The notes under the pieces: model-generated | Database searches by the model: none | The model's input: only the letters and a program-made list of their open reading frames with translations | What the model was told of the DNA's origin: nothing | Source: an uncultured Bacteroidales bacterium | GTDB lineage: Bacteria; Bacteroidota; Bacteroidia; Bacteroidales; Muribaculaceae | Assembly (NCBI GenBank): GCA_900554715.1 | Contig: USIN01000086.1 | Location: 1 to 7,345 of the forward strand | Direction of reading: 5' to 3' | Length of the DNA: 7,345 nt | Shown here: one piece after another, positions 1-6,901 of the stretch | How the letters are laid out: every line of letters starts with the position of its first letter | How positions within the stretch are numbered: position 1 is the first letter of the stretch | Position numbers and translations under genes: made by a program

Positions 1-1376
1 TTGTCGGGAGCGACAAACTCGGTATCTTTCAGCGGGTCGGGATATGTCTCGTAGTTTTCTGTCGGGGGAACGTAATTGACGCTTTCGAGGAATACTTTGG
101 GATATGCCACAGAAGCGGCCTCGACGGTGACTTCGGTCGGCTCGCCTTCATATTCGTCGGCAAAGCAGGCGACAGTATATGTGCCGGGCTCGACATTGTT
201 GAAGACAAAGGCGCCGTTATACTGGTTGTCGGTCGTGTATGTGGCCACAATCTCTCCGTTGCCGTCGAGCAGCTGCACTGTGACGCCGTTGAGAGGTTTA
301 TAGACGTCGTCGCTTGTCGGAATGGCCGCATAGTCTTTGTCGACGAATTTCTCGTGCATGTCGCGGACGATACCGTAGATCGTACCGGTCTTTTCCTTCT
401 CGATGCCGAAATAGTCGGCGATGCCATGAGCGTAGCCGTAGCCTTCGACGTAATCGACGTCAAAGTTCATGTGACGGAGAGCCGAGGGTGCGTAGGTGTG
501 GAAATAGCCTTCAGAAAGGAAGCCGGGTGTACCGTGTTTGAGGACGCCCAGATAGCCTTTGTAGCCCATGAAATAGCTACTGCCTTTATAGAAATTCAGG
601 TCGCCGCGGATATTGGTTTTGGCGACAGAGTAGCTTGTCCACGTCTCGTGTTTGTCACCCAAATGATAGGGCCAGCATTTTTTGGCTATCTCGATACACT
701 GGTTCTGGAAATCGAGGGTCACGCCGTTTTCTTCTTTGGGTGTGTCATAACCGCGATAGAGGAACAGAGCGTGGTTGGTGTTTGACCACAGACCGGTGTT
801 GTTGGCGTTTGAGTGGATAGATATGAAGAGGTCGAAGTTGTTGATTTCCACTTCTTCGGCGATTTCAGAGATGTTGCGGTTGTAGAGCGTCATCTGAGGC
901 AGATATGAATTCCAGCGGTCGATCTCGGCCTTCTCGGCCTCGGTGCACTCGTCATACTGACGGCCATTGAGAATGTTCTTTATCAGATTGTTGAGCTGAT
1001 TTGAGGTATAGTTATACTCAAGATAGGGACCGCATTTGACGTGGCTCATCACGATATTGTTGCTCATATCGCGGGCCGCGCCTATCTGATGGCGTTCGCC
1101 GGTCTGATTGAGGGTCGGGTCGAACTTCAGACCCATCTGGCGCAGTTTTTCAAGGACGCCGAAACCTTTGCGCAGGTTGGTGTTACTTTCATAGAAAGCC
1201 GTGGTATCAGTACCCTGCACTTTGTAAGGATCATGACCTATGACAGCCATGAAGCGGTCGCCGCCGGTCCATGAACCGTGACCGGGGTTGATATATACTC
1301 GCAGTTCGTCAGCTGTTTTTGCCGATCCGGCGAGAGCGGCCAGCGAAAAAGCAGCCGCCAGTAATATTTTTTTCAT
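1..1376 (-). CDS. Exported N-acetylmuramoyl-L-alanine amidase (Amidase_3 type), 3' end outside window
   Basis: Zinc amidase expected to cleave the bond between N-acetylmuramic acid and L-alanine of peptidoglycan in the periplasm or at the cell surface. 458 codons are visible and the frame is still open at the left edge. Residues 1-19 form a signal peptide (MKKILLAAAF..., A-rich, cleaved near GSAK). The Amidase_3 signature follows: NPGHG (zinc ligand His33), FYES (Glu63), SIHSN (His188) and LSEGYF (candidate catalytic Glu289). Residues 100-175 are an insert between the Glu and second His motifs. From about residue 330 (GTIYGIVRD, then PLNGVTVQLLDGNG and VEPGTYTV) comes a beta-sandwich of the carboxypeptidase-regulatory/SpaA-like kind, probably a surface or wall-binding module. 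The start lies only 8 bases after the stop of the propeller gene, so the two are almost certainly co-transcribed. The AATAATG context shows no clear Shine-Dalgarno, which is normal in Bacteroidetes. Assignment to the family is firm; the physiological substrate is inferred. Confidence 0.88.
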   Translation of the reverse strand, partial: MKKILLAAAFSLAALAGSAKTADELRVYINPGHGSWTGGDRFMAVIGHDPYKVQGTDTTAFYESNTNLRKGFGVLEKLRQMGLKFDPTLNQTGERHQIGAARDMSNNIVMSHVKCGPYLEYNYTSNQLNNLIKNILNGRQYDECTEAEKAEIDRWNSYLPQMTLYNRNISEIAEEVEINNFDLFISIHSNANNTGLWSNTNHALFLYRGYDTPKEENGVTLDFQNQCIEIAKKCWPYHLGDKHETWTSYSVAKTNIRGDLNFYKGSSYFMGYKGYLGVLKHGTPGFLSEGYFHTYAPSALRHMNFDVDYVEGYGYAHGIADYFGIEKEKTGTIYGIVRDMHEKFVDKDYAAIPTSDDVYKPLNGVTVQLLDGNGEIVATYTTDNQYNGAFVFNNVEPGTYTVACFADEYEGEPTEVTVEAASVAYPKVFLESVNYVPPTENYETYPDPLKDTEFVAPD

Positions 1377-1384
1377 TATTAGGC

Positions 1385-2293
1385 TTATTTAAGGTTGATC
1401 AAATAAAGAAGACCTTTCTCGGTCGTAAATGAAATATGTTTGCCGTCAGCGCTTGCCGAGGGATATGCTGCGATGACACTGTCGTCGGTCAGGGCCTTGC
1501 GGTTGCCCTCGAGATCGGCGACGACAATATTCGACGCGACGATGACTTCACCGTTGTCTGTGTCGTTCATGCCGACAACCGTATTGTTGTCAAGCCATTT
1601 TGCAGCACGTATGCCGCCAAGCTGCGCGATATTTCTGCCCTCGGTGTCGCAGACAAAACATCCGCTGCCGGTCAGATAATAAAGAATCTTCTTTCCGTCG
1701 GGGCTAATAGAAGGCCAGATATAGCTGCCGCGGCCCATCGGGTCGAGAACCGTCGTGCGGCCGTCTTTTGTATATGTCAGATGACCGTAGTCGATAGAAG
1801 CTACCGGAGCGACGACCACACGGGCCGCGCGGCCTACGGCATGAGCCTTGGCCACACCGTCAGAAACAGCCGAGACAACGTTGCCGCTGACAGTCACGCC
1901 GTCGTTAAGATGGCGCGTGGGTGCAACGAGCTGAGTCATGGCCTTGCTCGAGAGATTGATGTTGACGAGGCTCGAGCGACGCAGTTTGTCTTTTCCTGTC
2001 ACGATGTTACGAAAAACGACGTTGGCGCCGTCGGGCGAAATCGTTACGTTTCTGACAGTACCTTCGACCTGATACTTCACAGGAGCAGACCCGTCCAATG
2101 AGATTTTTGTAAGCCCCTGATGTCCGGCATCGGAGATGACAATGAAACTGCCGTCAGGACTCACCGTCGATGACATTGCCGCCGAGCCTGCCGGCAAGGC
2201 AACTTCTTCAATGGTAGCGACTTGTGGCAACTCAGCCTTTACAAGCACCGCCGATGCGAGTAAAGCGACCGAAATAACAAGTTTTTTCATCAT
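1385..2293 (-). CDS. Exported PD40/TolB-like beta-propeller repeat protein
   Basis: 302 residues with an N-terminal signal peptide (MMKKLVISVALLASAVLVKA, cleavage likely near residue 20), so it acts in the periplasm or on the surface. The mature part carries repeated PD40/WD40-like blade signatures: SPDG at about 45 and 86, SPDGKKILYY at about 197, and SADGKHISF at about 281, each followed by a hydrophobic beta strand. This matches TolB/DPP-IV-type propellers, but the protein is shorter than TolB (about 430 residues), has no TolB N-terminal domain, and lacks any peptidase domain. Such propellers usually bind proteins or glycans; no catalytic residues are visible. The start could be either of two adjacent ATG codons (2293 or 2290). 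The gene is the first of a two-gene unit with the amidase, and a candidate promoter lies about 70 bases upstream. Its role as partner of the amidase is an inference from gene order only. Confidence 0.82.
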   Translation of the reverse strand: MMKKLVISVALLASAVLVKAELPQVATIEEVALPAGSAAMSSTVSPDGSFIVISDAGHQGLTKISLDGSAPVKYQVEGTVRNVTISPDGANVVFRNIVTGKDKLRRSSLVNINLSSKAMTQLVAPTRHLNDGVTVSGNVVSAVSDGVAKAHAVGRAARVVVAPVASIDYGHLTYTKDGRTTVLDPMGRGSYIWPSISPDGKKILYYLTGSGCFVCDTEGRNIAQLGGIRAAKWLDNNTVVGMNDTDNGEVIVASNIVVADLEGNRKALTDDSVIAAYPSASADGKHISFTTEKGLLYLINLK

Positions 2294-2361
2294 AAATAGT
2301 TTTAAGGTAATTAAATAGTTTGATATATAAAATATCCGGATCTCTATCCGAAATTTTCCTA

Positions 2362-2394
2362 TAAAAGTACATATATTTTTTAAGACGCGCCAAA
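2362..2394 (-). promoter_or_regulatory. Candidate Bacteroidetes promoter of the propeller-amidase unit
   Basis: Read on the minus strand, TTTG (2394-2391) is followed by a 21-base spacer and TACTTTTA (2369-2362), which matches the -7 consensus TAnnTTTG at all but the last base. Transcription would start near 2355-2358, leaving a leader of about 60 bases before the ATG at 2293. The leader contains the 8-base palindrome ATCCGGAT (2334-2341). The region is AT-rich, so chance matches are possible. Confidence 0.45.
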
Positions 2395-2468
2395 AAAATA
2401 TTGTTATTTATTAAAAATATTTAACCACCGTCAAGCTTTGAATACTCTTCGCACCCCCGGAAATAGCA

Positions 2469-2497
2469 GCGAGCGACCCGAAAACCGGACCGCCCGC
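2469..2497 (-). terminator. Strong RNA hairpin after the CHB_HEX gene, terminator-like
   Basis: On the minus strand a 12-base arm (2497-2486) pairs with 2480-2469 across a 5-base GTTTT loop: nine Watson-Crick pairs and three G-U pairs, no mismatch. It begins 27 bases after the stop codon at 2525. The three G-U pairs would be A-C mismatches if the plus strand were transcribed, so the perfect fold belongs to the minus-strand RNA. The bases after the stem (TGCTATTTCC) are not a good U-tract, so it may act as a 3'-end stabiliser or a factor-assisted terminator rather than a classical one. On the plus side the stem is followed by AATTTTT, but no plus-strand gene is here. Confidence 0.5.
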
Positions 2498-2524
2498 AAT
2501 TTTTACAGATATTTGTGTATTCGA

Positions 2525-4096
2525 TTATTTCACGAGAACTTTGGTTGCCTTGTTGCCCTGACGACGGATGTAGAGACCGTTTTCGGGGTTGGCTACGCGC
2601 ACGCCTTGGAGGTTGTAGTATTCGACGGGAGCGTTTTCGTCTTCAACAACGATGTTGCCGATGCCGCCGACTTTCTTGTCAGAGAAGACATAAACCTGAT
2701 CGTAGTAGTAGCTTGATGAAGACGCAGAGGGGTTGTTGTTGAACTTGAGTTCGTTGACTTTAGCGTCACCGCAGCGCCATGTGCTGTAGCCGCCTGTGAA
2801 GTCACAGATTTTGTATTCACCGGGCTGGCCTTCGATGAGGCGGGGATTACCGGCTGCGCTGTAGAGACGACCGCCTGAGATGACGATGTCTGTCATGTAA
2901 AGATTGTCGTCGTCGAGATAGAAGTCAAACTGACCGCCGTGACCTTCGTGAGGAGCTGCACGGAATTCAACTACGAAACCGAATGTACCGGCACGCTCGA
3001 GGACGTTGTTGGCGTTACCCTTAAGGCCGAGAATCATATTACCGCCTTCTTCGTTGACGAGCTCAATGTCGGGAGTCTGGATACGAGAGCTGCCATACCA
3101 GCCTGATACTGAATAGTCAGTACCGTGGTTGTAATAGAGGAAACCGTTGCAACCGGTAGGAACGTCACCTTCGGTCTCGCCGAATGTCTGACCCTGCTCT
3201 GTGATAAGCGAAGGATAGTTGACGAAGTTGAATGTATACATCTCTGTGCCGGGAGCGACAACGAATACTTCGTGGCAAAGCTTGAAGCTGTCTTCCTTGC
3301 CTTCCTTGACGGCGATAGCCTTAACGACAGCGTCTTTGTCAAGACGGAAGGGAGCGGTGTATTTTGTAGAAGCCTTGGTAGGTTCTGTGCCGTCGATGGT
3401 GTAGTAGATCTCAGCACCTTCGGTGGCTGTTGTCAGCGTGATGTATTTGTCGGCGCTGAGGATGTGGGTCTTGCCTGCGAAAGCGAGCTCGTCCTTGTAA
3501 CCGGGGTCAACGAAGAAGTCGGCTTCGATAACGGGGAGGGCTACCTGCTCGTCGTTGGGCTGGCCTTCGGTTGTGATGTCGATATAGAATACGCGGCTTT
3601 CCTGCAAGGGAGCGAGTGTCACAGAACCGTCTGCGTTGTGGGTGTACCACTGCTGTGTTGTGCCTGCATCAGCTTCGAGAACAGCGTTCTCGTGAATCTT
3701 ACCGGCCTGACCCGAGTCGGGGTTACGCTGGTTGCGCACGTGAATCTCTGTAATCTTAACGCCTTTGGCGGGTGTGAAAGTTATGGGGTTGCCTGCGAAC
3801 CAACGGATAGCGCCCGAGGTAACATAAATTTCATTGGGTTTGCCGGCTTCGATAACTTCGCCTTTGATGCTGACATATTTGCTGGCAGCATACTGTTCGA
3901 TGTACTGAGCGGGGTTGGTGTAGGTGTTACCGGTTCTCATTGACTGGAAGTAGAAACCGTTGGGAAGAACGATGTACTCGTTGGCTTCTCTGTCCCAGCC
4001 TTCTTTAACGCCGTTTTCAGCGATGAAAGCGGTAACCTCTGCACTTGCGGTTGCGGCCACGAGGATGGCAGCGGCAGAAAGTAAAATTTTCTTCAT
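2525..4096 (-). CDS. Exported protein with CHB_HEX-type domain and Bacteroidales C-terminal tail, function unknown
   Basis: 523 residues. Residues 1-19 are a signal peptide (MKKILLSAAAILVAATASA). Residues 20-195 look like beta-rich surface domains with no motif I recognise. Residues 205-275 carry the chitobiase/beta-hexosaminidase C-terminal signature (EIYYTIDGTEPT near 229-240, then YTAPFRLDKDAVVKAIAV), a small beta-sandwich common on secreted glycan-associated proteins. Residues 285-475 form another beta-rich region ending in a Ser/Tyr-rich patch. Residues 488-523 (APVEYYNLQGVRV, then NGLYIRRQGNKATKVLVK) are the conserved tail of many exported Bacteroidales proteins, resembling a type IX secretion sorting domain. 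No glycosidase or peptidase active site is visible, so binding or structure is more likely than catalysis. The gene stands alone, with a long AT-rich leader upstream and a strong hairpin downstream. Export and domain are well supported; the function is not known. Confidence 0.82.
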   Translation of the reverse strand: MKKILLSAAAILVAATASAEVTAFIAENGVKEGWDREANEYIVLPNGFYFQSMRTGNTYTNPAQYIEQYAASKYVSIKGEVIEAGKPNEIYVTSGAIRWFAGNPITFTPAKGVKITEIHVRNQRNPDSGQAGKIHENAVLEADAGTTQQWYTHNADGSVTLAPLQESRVFYIDITTEGQPNDEQVALPVIEADFFVDPGYKDELAFAGKTHILSADKYITLTTATEGAEIYYTIDGTEPTKASTKYTAPFRLDKDAVVKAIAVKEGKEDSFKLCHEVFVVAPGTEMYTFNFVNYPSLITEQGQTFGETEGDVPTGCNGFLYYNHGTDYSVSGWYGSSRIQTPDIELVNEEGGNMILGLKGNANNVLERAGTFGFVVEFRAAPHEGHGGQFDFYLDDDNLYMTDIVISGGRLYSAAGNPRLIEGQPGEYKICDFTGGYSTWRCGDAKVNELKFNNNPSASSSSYYYDQVYVFSDKKVGGIGNIVVEDENAPVEYYNLQGVRVANPENGLYIRRQGNKATKVLVK

Positions 4097-4228
4097 AAGA
4101 GAAATAAATAGATTGTTAATAAAATTTAGTGATACTCAGTTATGGTATAGTAAACAAACGATTGAAACATATAATGCGGAGAAAGTTCCCGTCTCCATCA
4201 TTTATTTTTCATCTTTATTTTACAAGCA

Positions 4229-4260
4229 CAAAATAAGCAAATATTTTTTAATCCACCAAA
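4229..4260 (-). promoter_or_regulatory. Candidate promoter of the CHB_HEX gene (proximal)
   Basis: Minus strand: TTTG (4260-4257), a 20-base spacer, then TTATTTTG (4236-4229), one mismatch from TAnnTTTG. Spacing is ideal. It would give a leader of about 125-130 bases before the ATG at 4096. Confidence 0.38.
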
Positions 4261-4266
4261 TAATTA

Positions 4267-4302
4267 CAAAATTATTTTATAAATTATGCCATATTTCACA
4301 AA
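4267..4302 (-). promoter_or_regulatory. Candidate promoter of the CHB_HEX gene (distal)
   Basis: Minus strand: TAATTTTG (4274-4267) is a perfect -7 box. The nearest TTTG (4302-4299) is 24 bases upstream, slightly longer than the usual spacing. Leader length would be about 165 bases. It competes with the proximal candidate; either or both could be used. Confidence 0.38.
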
Positions 4303-4313
4303 ACAAGCTATTA

Positions 4314-4353
4314 AACCGAGACTATCGAGCCGGTTTCATGGCTCGACACGGTT
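4314..4353 (-). terminator. Stem-loop after the ROK regulator, possible terminator
   Basis: Inverted repeat with 7-base perfect arms TCGAGCC (4325-4331) and GGCTCGA (4340-4346), loop of 8, reinforced by outer 5-base arms AACCG (4314-4318) and CGGTT (4349-4353) across a small internal loop. It starts about 50 bases past the ROK stop codon on the minus strand. The bases after it (TTTAATAGCTTGTTTTG) are U-rich but interrupted, so termination is plausible rather than certain. Confidence 0.5.
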
Positions 4354-4403
4354 GAACAGTCAGCTATGAGCAGAATCTAATGCCGGCGCTAAGGCGCTGA
4401 ATG

Positions 4404-5642
4404 TCAATTATTATCAAAAAGAATTTTGTTTCGTGCCGTCAGCGCGGCTCCCAAAACGCCGGCTTTTTCACCAAGGCGGGAAACGATGATTTTGGAATCC
4501 TGACTGACAAGTTTCAGCGTATATTTCTGTACGGCCTGTTTTATCGGCCTGATAAGATAATCGCCTGTCTGCGCCAATGTGCCCCCGATAATAACCAGTT
4601 CGGGATTGAATATGTTGATAAATCCGGCGAGCCACTTTCCAAGTTCACCGGCAATATTTTCGAGGACCTCGATGCATAACATATCTTCTTCTTCGATAGC
4701 CGATATTATATCTGAAAGAGTGATGGCATCAGCACCCTTTTTACTGATCTTATCAGACAGAACCGATTTTTTCCCGTCCAGGAGGCTCTGCACTACCCTG
4801 CGCTTCAGCGCACCGCCGGAAATCTCTGTCTCAAGACACCCCTTTTTACCGCAATGGCACATTATTTCATTATCGAAAGCGGGAAAATGTCCGACCTCTC
4901 CCGAATATCCCGACTTGCCTTTCACTATATTGCCGTTGATAACCATTCCCATGCCTAATCCCAGACTCATATTGATAAAAAGTATGTTTTTCGCGCCCTT
5001 GACCACCTTTCCGCTCAGGCAATCGCCATAGGTCATAGCCCTGGTGTCATTGTCGATGCAGACAGGCAGACCGAGTTTTTCGGCAAAGAGGTCATTCAAC
5101 GGCCTTTCAGACAGCGGTAGCGTGCTATAGCTGAATCCCGTATCAGGATTGACGCGTCCCGACAGAGCTATACAGCCATAATATATCTTGTCTTTGGGAA
5201 CAGTTATCTCATTCATGAAATCCTTAATGATGACACAAATCTCCTCTATAGCCTGATCAGATGAAAAATCATCCATAGTCAGAGGAAGCCCCATTTCAAG
5301 AGCGACAAACTCACCCATGAAATTGATTATGCCAAGATTCACATACGTGCGCTTCACGTCTACGCCGAAAAAATATCCAGAATCGGGATTAAAGCCGTAA
5401 AGCACAGGCCTGCGCCCCCAGTGGCCCTCGACTTTTCCGTGATCGGTCAGGAGGCCTCCCTCGCACACCTCATTCACCATCTTGGTGACAGTAGGCGCAC
5501 TGAGGCCTAAATCCTTAGCCAAATCGGGAATTGTCGACGTGGAGTTATTCACATAATAAGAAATGATATTCTTCATAATTGAAGAATTCTTATCTCCTTT
5601 CTCTATCTGAGTGATGAATGAGGGCTTCATGTTTTTTTCCAT
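4404..5642 (-). CDS. ROK-family transcriptional regulator
   Basis: 412 residues from the chosen start, the usual size of ROK (NagC/XylR-type) regulators. Residues about 38-59 (TIPDLAKDLGLSAPTVTKMV) are a winged-helix DNA-binding motif. GRRPVLYGFNPDSGYFFGVDV opens the ROK domain. The sugar/zinc site is intact: EVGHF followed by CHCGKKGCLE (about 261-271), with the His and three Cys ligands of the ROK zinc motif, and IDND near 196-199. The kinase phosphate loop (DxGGT in ROK kinases) reads DVKRT, so it should sense a sugar or sugar phosphate without phosphorylating it. Starts: a GTG at 5681 would add 13 residues (MFTVPIIYYL...), but it lies upstream of a perfect -7 box (5650-5657), so ATG 5642 or ATG 5630 (MKPSF...) is preferred. 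If that box is the promoter, 5642 is nearly leaderless and 5630 has a leader of roughly 15 bases. The gene diverges from the hydrolase; ligand and targets are not known. Confidence 0.9.
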   Translation of the reverse strand: MEKNMKPSFITQIEKGDKNSSIMKNIISYYVNNSTSTIPDLAKDLGLSAPTVTKMVNEVCEGGLLTDHGKVEGHWGRRPVLYGFNPDSGYFFGVDVKRTYVNLGIINFMGEFVALEMGLPLTMDDFSSDQAIEEICVIIKDFMNEITVPKDKIYYGCIALSGRVNPDTGFSYSTLPLSERPLNDLFAEKLGLPVCIDNDTRAMTYGDCLSGKVVKGAKNILFINMSLGLGMGMVINGNIVKGKSGYSGEVGHFPAFDNEIMCHCGKKGCLETEISGGALKRRVVQSLLDGKKSVLSDKISKKGADAITLSDIISAIEEEDMLCIEVLENIAGELGKWLAGFINIFNPELVIIGGTLAQTGDYLIRPIKQAVQKYTLKLVSQDSKIIVSRLGEKAGVLGAALTARNKILFDNN

Positions 5643-5649
5643 TATTCTG

Positions 5650-5657
5650 CAAAGATA
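5650..5657 (-). promoter_or_regulatory. -7 box of the ROK gene
   Basis: TATCTTTG on the minus strand is a perfect match to TAnnTTTG. The -33 element is weak: TTG (5683-5681) with a 23-base spacer. Transcription would begin about 5643-5646, just before the ATG at 5642 and about 15 bases before the ATG at 5630. This argues against the longer GTG start at 5681. Confidence 0.45.
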
Positions 5658-5720
5658 ATAAATTATAGGCACGGTAAACACAATCTTAAATAAACTTAAC
5701 AGCTATTAATCAATATAAAT

Positions 5721-5742
5721 TAGATTTGTTCAATCAAATCTA
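5721..5742. promoter_or_regulatory. Perfect inverted repeat between ROK and hydrolase genes, candidate ROK operator
   Basis: Arms TAGATTTG (5721-5728) and CAAATCTA (5735-5742) are perfect reverse complements with a 6-base spacer (TTCAAT). The site lies between two divergent genes, one of which encodes a DNA-binding ROK protein, the classic place for an autoregulatory operator. Each arm also reads as a TAnnTTTG -7 box, one per strand, though neither has a good -33 partner. Binding by this ROK protein is inferred from position only. Confidence 0.5.
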
Positions 5743-5764
5743 TCAAAAAACGGCTGTTATTCGC

Positions 5765-5772
5765 TAAATTTG
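5765..5772 (+). promoter_or_regulatory. -7 box of the hydrolase gene
   Basis: TAAATTTG is a perfect TAnnTTTG match 34 bases before the ATG at 5807, giving a leader of about 28-30 bases. No TTTG sits at the expected -33 position, which falls within or just past the right arm of the palindrome. This would suit a regulated promoter but weakens the call. Confidence 0.42.
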
Positions 5773-5806
5773 CAACCGAGTGCATATACGATAATACTCT
5801 TAAAAC

Positions 5807-6901
5807 ATGAAACAACGAATACTCGCGGCAGTGACAGCGCTGTCAACCGTCATCTTTTCACTCACAGCCCGTGAATACAGCAAAAGCGAACACATGATAG
5901 CCATGCGCGACGGCACACGGCTATACACAGCCGTCTACAGGCTCACCGATATGGCCGAGGACGAGAAATCACCTATATTATATATGCGCACGCCATACGG
6001 CTGCCGCCCTTACGGGACAGAAATGTCGGGTTTTCTAAACGATTCGATCTACAGGCCGTACGCCGACGCCGGATATATATTCGTCTTTCAGGACGTCAGA
6101 GGGCGGTGGATGAGCGAAGGCGAGTTTGTCAACGTCAGGCCTCTCCGCGACACTGCCGACGGCATCGACGAAGCTACCGACAGCTATGACACCGTCGAAT
6201 GGCTCATCGACAGCGTCGGCGGCAACAACGGCCGGGTCGGTGTCAACGGCAATTCATACTGCGGCTTCTATGCGCTGATGGCAGCCGCGAGCGGCCATCC
6301 GGCTATAAAGGCCGTGTCGCCGCAGGCCCCTATAGGCGACTGGTGGATGGGAGACGACCTGCATCATAACGGGGCGCTCGCGCTGATTGACGCCACATCG
6401 TTCTCGCCTCAGCTGCGAGGGAGCGCCGACCACCGTCCGACAGACAGAAGCGACGGCTACAAAGCGCCGATGGGCAAAGATGTCGGTGAATGGGCCATGA
6501 ATAACACCGTCGCCGACATAACCCGCTCGCTCGACGGCAATGTGCCTTTCTGGCTTGAGATGACGTCTCATCCCGACTATGACGACTGGTGGAGCAAGCG
6601 CTCGTCAGTCAACGCCACCCACGGCATAACGACACCGATGCTCGTCGTCGGAGGCCATTTCGACGCCGAAGACCTTTACGGCACCTTAGCCGTATTCCGC
6701 GGGCTCAAAAGCAACAGCCGGGCGGCCGAGACACACCTCGTCATGGGGCCGTGGGCTCACGGCGCATGGCGTTCGTCGGGCAAAGCCAACCGTCTGGGCG
6801 AGGCTTCTTTCGGCGAGGAACCGTTGTCGCGCTATTTCAGAGATGAAGTCGAATTTCCCTTTTTCGAGCGTTATCTGCGTGAGCGCGGCGACGGCGGCGC
6901 G
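5807..6901 (+). CDS. Exported CocE/NonD-type serine hydrolase (X-Pro dipeptidyl-peptidase S15 fold), C-terminus lost at a chimeric joint
   Basis: About 365 genuine residues; family members usually have about 600. Residues 1-21 are a signal peptide (MKQRILAAVTALSTVIFSLTA). The alpha/beta-hydrolase domain has MRDGTRLYTAVY, MRTPYG, FVFQDVRGRWMSEGEF, the nucleophile motif GNSYCG (Ser150), GGHFDAED (Asp286) and GPWAHG (His318), which supplies the full Ser-Asp-His triad of CocE, glutaryl-7-ACA acylase and cephalosporin acylase relatives. The true substrate cannot be told from sequence; ester or amide hydrolysis outside the cytoplasm is expected. After FFERYLRERGDGGA the reading frame stays open to the window end, but those residues are antisense to proA and do not belong to the family, so the C-terminal jelly-roll domain is absent. 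The gene is divergent from the ROK regulator and has a -7 box close upstream. Ile codon use is ATA-rich (8 of 13). Confidence 0.85.

Larger units (their letters stand above)
4097..4403. other. 307-base AT-rich intergenic region (ROK 3' end to CHB_HEX start)
   Basis: No credible gene. A plus-strand open frame runs through the region, but it begins inside the antisense of the CHB_HEX gene and resembles nothing. The region holds a stem-loop just after the ROK gene (4314-4353), two overlapping candidate minus-strand promoters (4229-4260 and 4267-4302), and a 5-base-arm hairpin (GGAGA 4178-4182 with TCTCC 4192-4196, 9-base loop) that would lie in the CHB_HEX leader. Next to the ROK stop there is a direct repeat of GGCGCT separated by AA near 4384-4397. 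Confidence 0.6.

Noticed and set aside
1436..2101. Plus-strand open frame of 221 codons
   Set aside because: Antisense to the propeller gene; no recognisable family, no promoter or ribosome site.
3125..3943. Plus-strand open frame of 272 codons
   Set aside because: It is antisense to the CHB_HEX protein gene, which has a signal peptide, a known domain and a known tail. The plus-strand product is Cys/Val-rich without motifs.
4384..4397. GGCGCT repeat near the ROK stop codon as a CRISPR or site-specific recombination site
   Set aside because: Only two copies of six bases, no spacer pattern and no recombinase nearby.
5735..5742. Minus-strand promoter for the ROK gene from the right arm of the palindrome
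   Set aside because: A perfect -7 box, but no TTTG or TTG at the proper distance; the operator reading fits better.
6254..6571. Minus-strand 105-codon open frame
   Set aside because: Shadow of the hydrolase gene in GC-rich DNA, with low-complexity Arg/Val content and no motif.
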